A DNA stretch of 64,000 nt from Gammaproteobacteria bacterium (lineage in GTDB: Bacteria > Pseudomonadota > Gammaproteobacteria > Arenicellales > Arenicellaceae): contig JABDKW010000037.1 of the NCBI GenBank assembly GCA_013002025.1, positions 62,001 through 126,000 of the forward strand. The letters are read 5' to 3'. The translations under genes and the position numbers were made by a program. The notes under the pieces are model-generated. The model was not told where the DNA came from. It was given only the letters and a program-made list of their open reading frames with translations, and ran no database searches. Every line of letters begins with the position of its first letter. Position 1 is the first letter of the stretch. Of the stretch, positions 1 to 10,250 are shown one piece after another.

Positions 1-1267
1 GCCGTTCTTTCACCTGCACCTGCAGGTCGACCTGATCTTCACGGCCAGCCACTGGCACGGTCTCAATCTCGACTTCGTCGAAAAAGCTCAGCCGCTGCAG
101 TCGAACCTTGGAGCGGTTTACCCGGCTGGGTGAAAACGCGCCACCTTCTGTCTGACGCAACTCGCGACGAATCACATCATCGTTGGTCAGTTTATTGCCA
201 ACAATATCAATGCGTCGCACATACACGCGACGGCCCGGCTTGATATTAATCGAGAAGCCAACCGTGTTCGCTTCCGAGTCGACATTTGGCACCGGCACCA
301 CCTCGGCATAGGAATAACCTTCTTCCGCTAGGCGCGCTTTGATTGCTTCCATGGTGGCATCCACGGCACGGCGCGAATAAGTTCGCCCCGGCGCAATAAA
401 CACCAGCGGTAACAATTCTTCCTCGGGCACCACCAGGCGACCATTCAGTACAAACTGAGAAACGGTGTAACGTTCCCCCTCTGAAATATTAATGGTCAGG
501 TAAATACCGTCTTTCTCAGGCGAGATACTCACCTGATTTGAAACAATCTCAAAATCCAGAAAACCTTGATCCTGATAGAAACTTCTCAAAGTCTCCAGAT
601 CTCCCGTTACTTTTTCCTTTGAATATTGATTCTCGGCGCCCCAAAACTTCCAGAACGGCACAGAGTCATCGGATTCAAATTCTTTCAACAGCATCTTATC
701 GCTGTAGAAAGTATTGCCCACGATATTAATCTTTTTGATTTTTGCGGTGGGCCCCTCCTTCACGTGCACCGTCACGCGCACCCGGTTGCGCGGCAGATCA
801 ACCACCTCGGTTCCGACCTGTGCGTTGTACTTACCCTGGTTCAGATATTGTCGCTTCAGCTCCTGCTTAACCTGATCCAACACGCTGGGCTTGAATACGC
901 GCCCTTCGACAAAATCGTTGTCGGCCAGGGCCTTGCGCAATGACTCCTCTTTAATCAATTTATTACCGGCAAATACAATGGTTGAAATGGATGGATACTC
1001 CACCACATCCAAAACCAGCGCCGTGCCCTCTGTACTTAGCTGAATATCCTTAAAAAAGCCGGTTTGATACAGCTGACGAATCAGGTCTGACGAAGTAGAC
1101 GGGTCAAATGTGTCCCCGACTTTAATCGGCAGGTAATTAAAAATTGCACCGGCGGAGATCCGTTGTAGACCTTTAACGCGAATATCAGAAACTAAAAAGG
1201 ATTGTTGCGCGATGGCTGCTTGAGCTAATACAGCCAACAAAATCGAAACACTTAATTTTCTGAACAT
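1..1267 (-). CDS. bamA: Outer membrane protein assembly factor BamA, N-terminal part (cut by window edge)
   Basis: BamA is the core of the beta-barrel assembly machine in the outer membrane. Reading the minus strand from the ATG at 1265-1267 gives an uninterrupted frame of about 422 codons that leaves the window. It begins with a signal peptide (about residues 1-20, cleavage after AIA) and continues through five POTRA repeats, for example SDIRVKGLQRIS, IVFAGNKLIKEE, INIVGNTFYS and IDIVGNKLTNDDV at the repeat starts. The transmembrane barrel lies outside the window. A GAGGAAA ribosome site sits just before the ATG. rseP lies upstream on the same strand, the usual gammaproteobacterial order. 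Identity is firm from POTRA spacing and context. Confidence 0.95.
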   Translation of the reverse strand, partial: MFRKLSVSILLAVLAQAAIAQQSFLVSDIRVKGLQRISAGAIFNYLPIKVGDTFDPSTSSDLIRQLYQTGFFKDIQLSTEGTALVLDVVEYPSISTIVFAGNKLIKEESLRKALADNDFVEGRVFKPSVLDQVKQELKRQYLNQGKYNAQVGTEVVDLPRNRVRVTVHVKEGPTAKIKKINIVGNTFYSDKMLLKEFESDDSVPFWKFWGAENQYSKEKVTGDLETLRSFYQDQGFLDFEIVSNQVSISPEKDGIYLTINISEGERYTVSQFVLNGRLVVPEEELLPLVFIAPGRTYSRRAVDATMEAIKARLAEEGYSYAEVVPVPNVDSEANTVGFSINIKPGRRVYVRRIDIVGNKLTNDDVIRRELRQTEGGAFSPSRVNRSKVRLQRLSFFDEVEIETVPVAGREDQVDLQVQVKER

Positions 1268-1475
1268 GGTGGGTTTCCTCAGCAGATCGATGACAATCGA
1301 CCCTGGTATGCGCGACGTGCGGCGCTCGTTATATCTCATTTCAGCTCGGTAAAAAGTGGCCCTACTGATCGATAACGCCTCCGGTAACGGCATGTCACCG
1401 CCTTGTGAGGTCATCGTCGGTCAAAATTTCGGGCTAGTGGTCGCTAAAAATGAGGTTTTGTATTAGCGCTTGATT

Positions 1476-2846
1476 TTAATTCAATAATCTAAAAATATCA
1501 TTATAAAAAGCCAGGCTCATCAGACAGACTAATAAGAGAACGCCTAGCTGTTGCCCAACGGCAAAGGCTTTTTCTGCGGCATTGGGCCCGGCAATTAATT
1601 CAACCGCATACATCAATAGGTGCCCACCGTCTAGCATGGGGATGGGCAATAAATTCATCACGCCCAGACTGATACTTATCACTGCCAGTATATAGAGGTA
1701 GTAGTCCCAACCAATTTGTAACGCCTGACCACTGACTTCGGCAATCGTTATCGGGCCGCTGATATTAGTATGCGAGACCTGCAAGGTAACCATTTTCCAC
1801 AGCATGCGCAGGGTAACCGAAGACATTAACCAGGTTTGTTCAATGCCATAGCCAACCGCCTGCAATGGCCCACGTTGTGATGCCACAATATCGGCGTCGG
1901 GATAGGGCTCCACGACCGGTGAAATCCCCAGCCTGCCAGCCTCACCATTTTCGCGTTCAACGGCTTCGGGGGTGGCGGTCAGGCTGATTATCCGTTGCTC
2001 GCGTTCAACACGTAAGTTCAGGCTGCGGTTTGGGGCAGCGCTGACCAACTCAACTAAATCCGACCATGTTGACACCGGCCGGCCATCGATTGCAACAATT
2101 CTATCGCCACTCTGCAGCCCACTAAGCTCTGCCGGTGAGCCGGCCACCACCTGATTCAATATCGGCGTAATCGGCGGTCGCAGCGGCACCAGACCCAGAC
2201 TCCAGGTCACCAGCCGTGGATTGATGTTGTAGATCGGAATGTCATCCACCGGCAGAACAATGTCGCGGCGTTGACCGGAAATTGATTCAAGCTGCAGCGC
2301 GATGTCGTCGCCCTTCAATACCTGATTAAAAATATACAAATCATGTTGGCCAAAAAATTCCACGGGCTTACCATCAACACTCACAATAGTTGCGCCGGCC
2401 TGTACGCCCTCAGCGGCTAGGGCAGATTCAACCGGTACCTCACCCAAGACCGGTACCAAAGCCTCTTTGGGTGCCATCCCTAAAATCCAGAACAATACAA
2501 TCGCAAACAAAAAGTTTATCCCAGGGCCGGCCGCCACGATGAGAGTGCGCTTCCAGATCGGCTGATTATCAAATGCACGGTGCCGTTCATGCGGTGCAAC
2601 CGGGTCGGCGGCACTGCCCTCACCCAACATTTTCACGTAGCCGCCGAGCGGAATAGCCGCAATCACATACTCAATCTGGTCCTCGCCTGACACTTTGCGC
2701 CACAACGGCTTGCCGAAGCCAATGGAATAACGCAATACCTTTACGCCCAGCTTTCGTGCCACCCAGAAGTGGCCGAACTCATGCACCGCCACCAATACGC
2801 CGATGGCAATGAGAAAGCCGATAACGCTATATAGAAAATCCATCAA
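1476..2846 (-). CDS. rseP: Site-2 zinc metalloprotease RseP
   Basis: This inner-membrane intramembrane protease cuts the anti-sigma factor RseA and clears signal-peptide remnants in the sigma-E envelope stress pathway. The 456-residue product has the zinc site HEFGH at residues 22-26 in the first membrane segment and the LDG motif at about 405-407 in a later one. Two PDZ-like domains lie between (roughly 115-190 and 220-290, with GxxxG-type loops such as GLQSGDRIVAIDG). Length matches the family (about 450). It lies between dxr and bamA on one strand, and the 208-bp gap before bamA may hold a separate bamA promoter. Confidence 0.96.
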   Translation of the reverse strand: MMDFLYSVIGFLIAIGVLVAVHEFGHFWVARKLGVKVLRYSIGFGKPLWRKVSGEDQIEYVIAAIPLGGYVKMLGEGSAADPVAPHERHRAFDNQPIWKRTLIVAAGPGINFLFAIVLFWILGMAPKEALVPVLGEVPVESALAAEGVQAGATIVSVDGKPVEFFGQHDLYIFNQVLKGDDIALQLESISGQRRDIVLPVDDIPIYNINPRLVTWSLGLVPLRPPITPILNQVVAGSPAELSGLQSGDRIVAIDGRPVSTWSDLVELVSAAPNRSLNLRVEREQRIISLTATPEAVERENGEAGRLGISPVVEPYPDADIVASQRGPLQAVGYGIEQTWLMSSVTLRMLWKMVTLQVSHTNISGPITIAEVSGQALQIGWDYYLYILAVISISLGVMNLLPIPMLDGGHLLMYAVELIAGPNAAEKAFAVGQQLGVLLLVCLMSLAFYNDIFRLLN

Positions 2847-2880
2847 TACACCAAATGTTTAGCCGCTTCTTGCAGCGGAG

Positions 2881-4053
2881 TCACAGCGAGTTTATCGCCC
2901 GCCGTGCCAGGTCTCGGGCTTCATTATCAATATGTAATACGCTTTCAATCGAGTCAATTTGGCGAATTTCCTGCTGCTGCATGACACTGTCAATCACCGT
3001 AGCGAGGTCGGTGTAGCGAATAGTTCGGTCCAGAAATGCAGCCACCGCCACTTCATTGGCGGCGTTGAGGCTCGCTGGTGCTGACTGCCCGGCCGCTGCT
3101 GCAGCCCGGGCGAGGCGCAAACAGGGCAAGTTGACCATATCGGGAGCAACGAAATCTAATCTTGCTATAGCGGCTAAATTCAAGGTGTCCGCCCCGGACT
3201 CAATCCGCTCCGGCCAGGCCAGGGCATGAGCGATCGGAATCCGCATATCCGGTGCGCCCAACTGCGCCAGAAACGAGCCATCAGAGTACTCAACCAGAGA
3301 GTGAATGATGCTTTGCGGGTGCACTAGAATATCCACCCGATCCGAATCTATTCCAAACAAGGCGGCGGCCTCAATCAACTCCAGACCCTTATTCATCATA
3401 GTTGCGGAGTCCACCGAAATCTTAGCGCCCATCGACCAGTTTGGATGGGCACAGGCTTGCTCTGGTGTGATGTCACGCAAATCCGACCACGCCTGACCAC
3501 GAAACGGTCCGCCGGAGGCGGTTAAATGAATCCGCCTGACACCCTGTTGGCTTAGATCTGCCGGCAGGCACTGAAAAATCGCATTGTGTTCACTGTCAAT
3601 TGGCAAGATGGTGGCGCCGGACGCGCCGGCCTCACGCATAAATAGATCGCCGGTCATTACCAGTGGTTCCTTATTGGCAATCAAAACGCGCTTGCCTGCC
3701 TGCACCGCCGCAAAGGTCGGTTGTAAACCGGCGGCACCGACAATAGCGGACATCACGGTATCAGTATCGTTCGCGCAGACCACCGCAGCAAGTGCCTGTT
3801 GGCCGCTGGAGACGTTTATGTCCTGCAGCCCCGCCGACGCCAATAGAGCGTGCATGCGCTCAGCCGCATCCGCGTTGGCCAGTACCACCTCAGCAGGTGC
3901 AACAGCGCGGCATTGCTCTAAAAGCAGGTCGACATTATCGTTGGCCGTCAGCGCCACAACCTGATATCGCTCCGGGTGGCGCAGGATTACGTCTAAGGTG
4001 TTTTTCCCCACGGAACCGGTGGAGCCCAGGACGGTGATTCGCTGCACAGACAT
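2881..4053 (-). CDS. dxr: 1-deoxy-D-xylulose 5-phosphate reductoisomerase
   Basis: Dxr converts 1-deoxyxylulose 5-phosphate to methylerythritol 4-phosphate with NADPH, the committed step of the MEP isoprenoid pathway in the cytoplasm. The 390-residue protein starts with the dinucleotide-binding motif GSTGSVG (residues 10-16). It carries the family segments [20 protein letters not shown] (metal and substrate binding) and TASGGPFR, then [10 protein letters not shown] and [13 protein letters not shown]. Length is close to the E. coli enzyme (398). It starts only 4 bp after the cdsA stop, so the two are almost certainly co-transcribed; uppS upstream uses the pathway's products. Confidence 0.97.
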   Translation of the reverse strand: MSVQRITVLGSTGSVGKNTLDVILRHPERYQVVALTANDNVDLLLEQCRAVAPAEVVLANADAAERMHALLASAGLQDINVSSGQQALAAVVCANDTDTVMSAIVGAAGLQPTFAAVQAGKRVLIANKEPLVMTGDLFMREAGASGATILPIDSEHNAIFQCLPADLSQQGVRRIHLTASGGPFRGQAWSDLRDITPEQACAHPNWSMGAKISVDSATMMNKGLELIEAAALFGIDSDRVDILVHPQSIIHSLVEYSDGSFLAQLGAPDMRIPIAHALAWPERIESGADTLNLAAIARLDFVAPDMVNLPCLRLARAAAAAGQSAPASLNAANEVAVAAFLDRTIRYTDLATVIDSVMQQQEIRQIDSIESVLHIDNEARDLARRAINSL

Positions 4054-4057
4054 AGAG

Positions 4058-4861
4058 CTACTTCAAATATCCAAGTACATACAGGCCCAGAGCGAAAAAT
4101 GGGATGGCCGCGATCAGGCTATCAATGCGATCCAGTACTCCGCCGTGACCCGGTAAAATCTGGCTACTGTCTTTCATGCCCGCATGCCGCTTGAGGGTGC
4201 TCTCAAATAAATCACCACCCACCGAGACCACCGCAGTGACCACAATCGTCAGCAACAATAACCCCGCAGCTTGCGGCTCAAATTCACTGAAAAAGAGCGG
4301 AATGAAAATCAACAGAACCAGGGCCAGGCCACCCAACATTCCTTCGACTGTTTTGCCCGGGCTGATTTGCGGTGCCAGTTTGGTTTTTCCAAACCGCCTG
4401 CCGACAAAATAGGCACCTATATCGGCACCAAATACGGCCACCAGATAGCACAGAATCCAGCCCACGCCGTTGGGCAGAGCGTGCAGGCTGATGACCAACC
4501 AGCCAGCCGCAGAAAGTGTCAGAATGCCCGCAGTCGCCTTTACCAGCGGGTGGTGCAATACTTGCATTCTTGCGGTCAACGTAAAGGTCAGCAACACCAC
4601 CCACAATAGGCAGGCACCGATAATAATCACCGGGCTGGCGATATAGCCTTGCTGGGTCAACCACAGCACAGCAATGAACAAGGCAAAACCTGGCAGCATT
4701 GCTGACCAGGTGTTCAGGTCACAAAAGCGTAACCACTCCCAGAACGCAACCACTACCACCAAATTAATCAACATCTGCCAATACAGCGGATTGTCATTGA
4801 GTAAGGCAGCCAACACAAAGGCAACCAGAATCAGGGCGGTTATTACTCGTTGTTTAAGCAT
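4058..4861 (-). CDS. cdsA: Phosphatidate cytidylyltransferase (CDP-diglyceride synthase)
   Basis: CdsA makes CDP-diacylglycerol from phosphatidate and CTP in the inner membrane, the precursor of all phospholipids. The 267-residue protein is a multi-span membrane protein (about seven hydrophobic segments). The family signature is near residues 213-245: [13 protein letters not shown] followed by [14 protein letters not shown], with the conserved acidic and lysine residues present. The start overlaps the uppS end by 8 bp, consistent with translational coupling. Its CDP-diacylglycerol product feeds PssA, encoded elsewhere in this window. Confidence 0.96.
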   Translation of the reverse strand: MLKQRVITALILVAFVLAALLNDNPLYWQMLINLVVVVAFWEWLRFCDLNTWSAMLPGFALFIAVLWLTQQGYIASPVIIIGACLLWVVLLTFTLTARMQVLHHPLVKATAGILTLSAAGWLVISLHALPNGVGWILCYLVAVFGADIGAYFVGRRFGKTKLAPQISPGKTVEGMLGGLALVLLIFIPLFFSEFEPQAAGLLLLTIVVTAVVSVGGDLFESTLKRHAGMKDSSQILPGHGGVLDRIDSLIAAIPFFALGLYVLGYLK

Positions 4862-5690
4862 GCTCGCTGTTTATCGCTTGCGCGGTCGAATTGGGTTTTG
4901 GATTAGCTTGCTCGTTGTTGAGCGAGGCCGGCTTATCTTGGGCCGCACCGAAACGACGGTCACGATGGGTGTACATCATTAAGGCTTCAGTAAATGCCTG
5001 CTCGTCGAAATCCGGCCACAGCGTATTGGTAAAATAAAACTCTGAATAGGCGGCTTGCCACAACATGAAATTGCTGATTCGATATTCGCCACTGGTGCGA
5101 ATAAATAAATCCGGGTCGGGCACGCCGTGCGTGGAGAGTTGTCCAGCCAGCATTTGCTCATCGATGTCCTCGGCCGATATCTCGCCGGCGGCCACGCGTT
5201 TGGCAAGATTACGAGCCGCCTGGGTGATATCCCAGCGCCCGCCATAATTAACCGCTACCGAGAACACCAGGCGTTGATTGTCTCTGGTCTGCTGCATGGC
5301 TTGTTCAGCCAGGCGCTGGATGCGCGAGCTGAAGCGGCTGAGATCACCGATCAGACGCAAGCGCACGCCATTTTCATTAAGCTTTTTGGTCTGACTCTCT
5401 AACGCATTGGCGAACAAATCCATTAAGGCATCGACTTCACGCTGTGGACGATTCCAGTTTTCGCTGCTGAAGGCAAATATGGACAGGTATGGAATTTCGT
5501 GTTCGAGGCAACCACGAATCAGGCCTTTGACCGAATCGACCCCTTTTTTGTGACCCGCCACGCGCGACAGCCCCTGCGCATTGGCCCAGCGACCATTTCC
5601 ATCCATGATCACCGCCACGTGCCGTGGCTTAGGGGTAATGATGGGCGCAACCGGTTTACGCTTGCGTTTAAACCAGCTGAACATTTTCAA
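4854..5690 (-). CDS. uppS: (2E,6E)-farnesyl-diphosphate-specific ditrans,polycis-undecaprenyl-diphosphate synthase
   Basis: UppS condenses isopentenyl diphosphate units onto farnesyl diphosphate to make undecaprenyl diphosphate, the lipid carrier for peptidoglycan and O-antigen. The motif VIMDGNGRWA gives the catalytic Asp at residue 30. FSSENWNRP and RTSGEYRISNFMLWQAAYSEFYF are represented by their usual central pieces (FSSENW; SGEYRISNF). At 278 residues it is longer than the E. coli protein (253). The extra length is an N-terminal basic leader (KRKRK) and a low-complexity Asn/Pro/Ala tail of about 25 residues that overlaps the cdsA start. Confidence 0.96.
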   Translation of the reverse strand: MKMFSWFKRKRKPVAPIITPKPRHVAVIMDGNGRWANAQGLSRVAGHKKGVDSVKGLIRGCLEHEIPYLSIFAFSSENWNRPQREVDALMDLFANALESQTKKLNENGVRLRLIGDLSRFSSRIQRLAEQAMQQTRDNQRLVFSVAVNYGGRWDITQAARNLAKRVAAGEISAEDIDEQMLAGQLSTHGVPDPDLFIRTSGEYRISNFMLWQAAYSEFYFTNTLWPDFDEQAFTEALMMYTHRDRRFGAAQDKPASLNNEQANPKPNSTAQAINSEHA

Positions 5691-5726
5691 TCGAGCGATG
5701 GGTGAATCCGCGGTGTAGCGCGCCAG

Positions 5727-5742
5727 CCGGGCTTAAGCCCGG
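5727..5742. repeat. 16-bp perfect palindrome in the frr-uppS gap
   Basis: CCGGGCTTAAGCCCGG is a perfect palindrome inside the short gap between frr and uppS. In the minus-strand transcript it could fold into a compact GC hairpin. No T-run follows, so it is not a standard intrinsic terminator. It may be an mRNA processing or pausing element, or simply a palindrome. Confidence 0.6.
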
Positions 5743-5748
5743 GCAACG

Positions 5749-6306
5749 CTATACCTGCAAAATCTCCGCTTCCTTTTCAGCCACAATCTGATCAACCTGC
5801 TCAACATACTTATCGGTCAGAGTCTGCACCAGGTCGTGTGCGCGCTTGTCATCATCTTCGCTGATTTCTTTTTCTTTGAGCAGCGACTTAAAATCATTAT
5901 TAGCATCACGGCGAATGTTTCGAATCGCCACCTTGCCGCTCTCCCCTTCCGCGGCAGCGACCTTGACCATTTCCTTGCGGCGCTCTTCAGTGAGCGGCGG
6001 CATGGGAATGCGGATTAAGTCACCGGCGGTCACCGGGTTTAGGCCGAGATTGGCTTCCATGATGGCTTTTTCCACCACTGGCACCATGCTTTTCTCCCAT
6101 GGTTGAACAGCCAGGGTACGGGCATCTTGAACGGAGACGTTAGCCACTTGATTGAGTGGTGTGGCCGAACCGTAATAATCCACCGTCAGGTGGTCGATCA
6201 AGGCCGAACTGGCGCGGCCGGTGCGAATCTTGGCCATTTCGGAACGCATCGACTCAATGCTTTTTTGCATGCGTTGTTCTGCGTCTTTTAAAATTTCATC
6301 GATCAT
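5749..6306 (-). CDS. frr: Ribosome recycling factor
   Basis: RRF splits post-termination ribosomes together with EF-G. The protein is all-helical domain I plus a small beta domain. It opens with [12 protein letters not shown] and has the conserved KIRTGRAS segment, the [13 protein letters not shown] segment and the C-terminal helices. I take the ATG at 6304-6306 as start (185 residues, the family length) rather than an upstream GTG, because a GGTGAG ribosome site is 7 nt before this ATG. It sits between pyrH and uppS in the standard order. Confidence 0.96.
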   Translation of the reverse strand: MIDEILKDAEQRMQKSIESMRSEMAKIRTGRASSALIDHLTVDYYGSATPLNQVANVSVQDARTLAVQPWEKSMVPVVEKAIMEANLGLNPVTAGDLIRIPMPPLTEERRKEMVKVAAAEGESGKVAIRNIRRDANNDFKSLLKEKEISEDDDKRAHDLVQTLTDKYVEQVDQIVAEKEAEILQV

Positions 6307-6353
6307 TATAGTTCTCACCTTGGATTAAACCGGCGCGCCTAAAAACCGCGCTA

Positions 6354-7091
6354 TTAACTGCTAATCAGTGTACCAACTTCTTCACCTAAAGCCATCCTGG
6401 TCAATGCACCCGGCTCCGCAATGGATAACACGCGTAAGTCCATATTATTGTCTCGGCACAAGGCAATGGCGGTGGCGTCCATCACGCCCAAACGGCGCTG
6501 CAGGACTTCATCATAGCTGACCTGCTGGTAGCGAATCGCATCCGGATTTGCCACCGGGTCAGAATCGTACACACCATCTACCTTGGTCGCTTTGACTAGG
6601 ATATCGGCATTGATTTCAGCCGCGCGCAGGCTGGCAGCGGTGTCAGTGGTGAAATAAGGGTTGCCAGTACCTGCAGCAAAGATCACCACACGCCCCAGAT
6701 TCAGGTGCTTGAGTGCGCGCAGCCGCACGTAGGGTTCAGAAACCGGCGAGATTGGAATGGCCGATTGAACACGTGCCTCTACGCCGATTTTTTTGAGGCC
6801 CTGCTGCACCGCCAGCGCATTCATAACCGTGGCCAACATACCCATATAGTCAGCAGTGGCCCGCTCAATCCCGGATTCGCTAGCACTGATACCGCGAAAA
6901 AAATTCCCGCCGCCGATCACCACAGCGACTTGCACGCCGGATTTCACAACCGCTGCCACTTCTTCACAAACCTGATTCAGCACCTGCGCATCAATACCAA
7001 ACTTGGTATCGCCGCTAGCACCGGCCAGAGCCTCACCGCTCAATTTAAGCAGAATGCGTTTAAACGCCTTGGATTGGGCGGGTTCGGTCAT
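6354..7091 (-). CDS. pyrH: UMP kinase
   Basis: PyrH phosphorylates UMP to UDP in pyrimidine biosynthesis and belongs to the amino-acid kinase fold. The 245-residue sequence has the N-terminal LLKLSGEALAG phosphate-binding segment, VIGGGNFFRG, and the C-terminal DTAASLRAAE and TKVDGVYDSDP segments that bind nucleotide. Length matches the family (about 240). It lies between tsf and frr as in most proteobacteria. Confidence 0.97.
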   Translation of the reverse strand: MTEPAQSKAFKRILLKLSGEALAGASGDTKFGIDAQVLNQVCEEVAAVVKSGVQVAVVIGGGNFFRGISASESGIERATADYMGMLATVMNALAVQQGLKKIGVEARVQSAIPISPVSEPYVRLRALKHLNLGRVVIFAAGTGNPYFTTDTAASLRAAEINADILVKATKVDGVYDSDPVANPDAIRYQQVSYDEVLQRRLGVMDATAIALCRDNNMDLRVLSIAEPGALTRMALGEEVGTLISS

Positions 7092-7150
7092 TCTGCTCTC
7101 CTCGTTACGCGAATTGCTGTGGTGAGATATAAGATCCTCGGATAGTGCAG

Positions 7151-8029
7151 CTAAGACTGGCCCGCTTGCGCCATTACTTCGCCAACGAAATCATCGACCT
7201 TTTTCTCGATGCCCTCACCAACTTCATAGCGCACAAATGAACGCACGTCGGCACCGGCAGACTTAACCAGTTTTTCAACGGTTTGGTCTGGGTCCTTGAC
7301 GAAGGGTTGCCCCATCAGGGTTACTTCGTTGAGGTATTTGCGGATGCGGCCTTCGACCATTTTTTCCATAATTTCGGCCGGCTTGCCACTCTCAGCGGCT
7401 TGCGCGGAAAAAATTTCACGCTCCTTCGCCAGTAGATCAGCAGGTACTTGATCGGCGGACACACAGACCGGCTTGGAGGCCGCCACATGCATGGCGATGT
7501 CTTTCGCCAGCTCTTCGCTGCCATTAGCCACGTTAACCAATACTGAAATTTTGTTGCCGTGCTGATAAGCGCCCAACGTTTCTCCGTCGCCGGCACTCAT
7601 AATTTCAAAGCGGCGCACTGAAATATTTTCACCGATTTTGGCAATCAATGCCTGCCGCGCAACTTCCACGCTCTCACCAGAGGCCATTTCGGTCTGGCCA
7701 AGGGATTCCACACTGTCCGGCGTGTTAGCCAGCACAGTTTGCGCTACCTGATTGGCGAAGGCGACAAAGTTTTCGTCTTTGGCAACGAAATCGGTTTCGC
7801 TGTTCACTTCAACCGCGACGCCAGTAGTGCCTTCAACCAGGGTCACAATAGTACCCTCGGCAGCAATCCGACCCGCTTTTTTGTCGGCCTGTGCAGCGCC
7901 GCGCTTGCGCAGCTCTTCAATCGCCAGCTCAATGTCACCGTCGGTTTCGGTGAGCATTTTCTTGCATTCCATCATGCCTGCGCCAGTTCGTTCGCGCAGC
8001 TCTTTTACCAATGCGGCAGTAATTGCCAT
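7151..8029 (-). CDS. tsf: Translation elongation factor Ts
   Basis: EF-Ts is the guanine-nucleotide exchange factor for EF-Tu. The 292-residue protein begins with the UBA-like N domain ([17 protein letters not shown]) and has the EF-Tu contact motif TDFVAKD at about residue 80. Core subdomains and the C-terminal module follow. The gene is 50 bp downstream of rpsB and probably belongs to the same transcript. Confidence 0.98.
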   Translation of the reverse strand: MAITAALVKELRERTGAGMMECKKMLTETDGDIELAIEELRKRGAAQADKKAGRIAAEGTIVTLVEGTTGVAVEVNSETDFVAKDENFVAFANQVAQTVLANTPDSVESLGQTEMASGESVEVARQALIAKIGENISVRRFEIMSAGDGETLGAYQHGNKISVLVNVANGSEELAKDIAMHVAASKPVCVSADQVPADLLAKEREIFSAQAAESGKPAEIMEKMVEGRIRKYLNEVTLMGQPFVKDPDQTVEKLVKSAGADVRSFVRYEVGEGIEKKVDDFVGEVMAQAGQS

Positions 8030-8079
8030 AACAGCACCTATAAAGTGTTGATAAAGTTAGTATGTGAAGCCCGACCCGC

Positions 8080-9156
8080 TTAAGCGAGTTTGGCTTTAGC
8101 TTGATTGATCCAGTCTTCGCGCTCGATTCGGCCTTTGAAGTTCAATTCGCCGTCAATGCGCTCAACGTCAGCGGCGGTGAACTCAGCAATCTGCTTAAAG
8201 CTGGTAATGCCCTGGGCATTTAATTTGCCGGCAATCACCGGGCCAATACCGTTAATCTCGGTTAAGTCATCGTCACCCGCAGCTTCTTCTGCAGCCGCCG
8301 GAGCTTTCTCAGCCGCCGGAGCTTTCTCAGCCGCCGGAGCCTCAGCCGCCGGAGCCTCAGCCGCCGGAGCCTCAGCCGCCGACGGTGCAACATCGCTCAC
8401 CGCAATCGCGGTGTCTTCATCGACCTCGATGTATTCGTCATCATTGCCAGCCGGTACGGGAACCGCAATTTGTGCGGCCTGACGGGCGTTCAAAATGGTG
8501 TCCGCAACCTGCTCGGTATACAGTCGGATTGCACGAATCGCATCATCATTGCCTGGAATTACATAATCAACACCATCCGGCTCACAGTTGGTATCCACCA
8601 CCGCAATTACCGGTATGCCCAGCTTATTGGCTTCAGAGACCGCGATGTACTCGGATTTAACATCAATCACGAATAATGCGTCGGGTAAACCCGGCATATT
8701 CTTGATGCCACCGAGGCTGCGTTCCAATTTAACCCGCTCACGCTCCAACGTTAGTGACTCTTTCTTGCTGAGGCGCGCAGACGTGCCTTCAACCAACTGA
8801 GTGTCGAGTTCTTTTAATCGCTTTATGGAGTTTTTGACCGTTTTGTAGTTGGTCAACATGCCACCTAACCAGCGGTGGTTTACATAGGGTGTGCCGGCAC
8901 GCTCGGCGGCTTCCTTGACCAACTTACTGGCCGAACGCTTGGTACCCACCATCATGACCTGACCACCATTGCCAACCACCGAACCGATGTAGTTCAGGGC
9001 GTCGTTGAACATCGGCAAGGTCTGCTCAAGATTGATGATATGAATTTTATTGCGCTCGCCAAAGATAAAGGGGCGCATTTTAGGCGACCAATAACGGGTT
9101 TGGTGGCCGAAGTGTACGCCTGCTTCAAGCATCTGGCGCATGGAAACGTCTGACAT
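8080..9156 (-). CDS. rpsB: 30S ribosomal protein S2 with a C-terminal HhH-like extension
   Basis: S2 binds 16S rRNA in the 30S subunit and is needed for S1 recruitment. Residues 1 to about 240 are ordinary S2 ([49 protein letters not shown]). The protein then runs on to 358 residues. First comes an Ala/Pro/Glu linker built of repeated AEAPA and EKAPA units (about 258-292). Then comes a folded-looking tail of about 65 residues containing [12 protein letters not shown], typical of helix-hairpin-helix DNA/RNA-binding modules. Bacterial S2 is normally about 240-250 residues. The start has a GGAG site 7 nt upstream. Confidence 0.96.
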   Translation of the reverse strand: MSDVSMRQMLEAGVHFGHQTRYWSPKMRPFIFGERNKIHIINLEQTLPMFNDALNYIGSVVGNGGQVMMVGTKRSASKLVKEAAERAGTPYVNHRWLGGMLTNYKTVKNSIKRLKELDTQLVEGTSARLSKKESLTLERERVKLERSLGGIKNMPGLPDALFVIDVKSEYIAVSEANKLGIPVIAVVDTNCEPDGVDYVIPGNDDAIRAIRLYTEQVADTILNARQAAQIAVPVPAGNDDEYIEVDEDTAIAVSDVAPSAAEAPAAEAPAAEAPAAEKAPAAEKAPAAAEEAAGDDDLTEINGIGPVIAGKLNAQGITSFKQIAEFTAADVERIDGELNFKGRIEREDWINQAKAKLA

Positions 9157-9431
9157 GGTAATACTCCAAATTGTATGGGTTTAGACAAATCCGACCTGCC
9201 CGATTAACCAACCTTTAACTGTTTTAAATCAATGACTTAAATTAGTTAAAAGCACCCGGATAACCGTATCAACAAGCGGATGATTTAGTTTGAGGCGCGT
9301 TTATATCACAAGCCATAGCCAGCAACAACGATTTCGGCTAAAAAATCAGCCGCTTGCACGCCTTTCGCCCTGTCAAGTTTGTTACAATACGCGGCCTTTC
9401 AGCCCCGCCTGTTTATTGAGCCCGCTTCATC
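9157..9431. promoter_or_regulatory. Divergent rpsB/map regulatory region
   Basis: This 275-bp gap separates divergent rpsB and map. On the plus strand, TGTTACAAT at 9380-9388 is an extended -10 element (TG-n-TACAAT) correctly placed for map. On the minus strand about 110 bp precede rpsB after an AT-rich stretch at 9225-9260. In enterobacteria this leader region carries S2 autoregulation, but I see no clear conserved structure here. I could not pick a convincing rpsB -35/-10 pair. Confidence 0.5.
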
Positions 9432-10202
9432 ATGACTGTCAGTATCAAAACCGCCTCCGAATTGGAACAGATGCGTATTGCCGGTCGCCTGGCCAGCGAA
9501 GTGCTGGACATGATTGAACCACACGTTCAAGCCGGTGTGACCACCGATGAATTGGACCGGCTGTGCCACGACTATATCGTTAACCAGCAACAGGCTATTC
9601 CAGCATGCCTTAATTACCGCGGCTTCCCCAAGTCGATCTGCACGTCGGTGAACCACGTGATTTGCCACGGCATTCCCGGGCCTAAAAAACTTAAAAAAGG
9701 CGACATCATCAACATCGATGTCACAGTAATCAAAGATGGCTGGCATGGGGATAACAGCCGTATGTATTTGGTAGGCAAACCCAGCATTCTGGGGCAGCGG
9801 CTCTGCGATGTGGCACGAGAATCAATGTTGATTGGCATTGATATGGTCAAGCCCGGTGTAAAACTCGGCGACATCGGCCACGCCATTCAACAGCATGTTG
9901 AGCGTAACAATTTTTCGGTGGTACGTGAGTATTGCGGCCACGGCATCGGCCAGGTATTTCACGAAGACCCTCAGATATTGCACTACGGCCGACCCGACAC
10001 CGGCTTAACGTTGGAACAAGGCATGACGTTTACCATCGAACCCATGGTCAATGCCGGTAAGAAAGAAACGCGACTGCTGGCCGATAACTGGACGGTAGTC
10101 ACCCGCGATCATTCTCTGTCGGCGCAATGGGAACACACCTTGGCGGTCACCGCCGACGGTTATGAAGTACTGACTAATTCGGCCAACGCCGTTTTACCCT
10201 GA
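9432..10202 (+). CDS. map: Methionine aminopeptidase, type I
   Basis: Map removes the initiator methionine from nascent proteins using a dinuclear metal centre. The 256-residue protein shows the pita-bread fold ligands: Asp in NIDVTVIKDGWHGD, His in CGHGIGQVFHE, and Glu in TIEPMVN and QWEHTLAVT. It is a short type Ia enzyme without the N-terminal zinc-finger extension. The gene diverges from rpsB, the usual arrangement, and is followed by glnD. Confidence 0.97.
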   Translation: MTVSIKTASELEQMRIAGRLASEVLDMIEPHVQAGVTTDELDRLCHDYIVNQQQAIPACLNYRGFPKSICTSVNHVICHGIPGPKKLKKGDIINIDVTVIKDGWHGDNSRMYLVGKPSILGQRLCDVARESMLIGIDMVKPGVKLGDIGHAIQQHVERNNFSVVREYCGHGIGQVFHEDPQILHYGRPDTGLTLEQGMTFTIEPMVNAGKKETRLLADNWTVVTRDHSLSAQWEHTLAVTADGYEVLTNSANAVLP

Positions 10203-10250
10203 GCGGCGTAACACTAGCCGCCAACGGCCCAGGTAAATCGATCAACGCCG

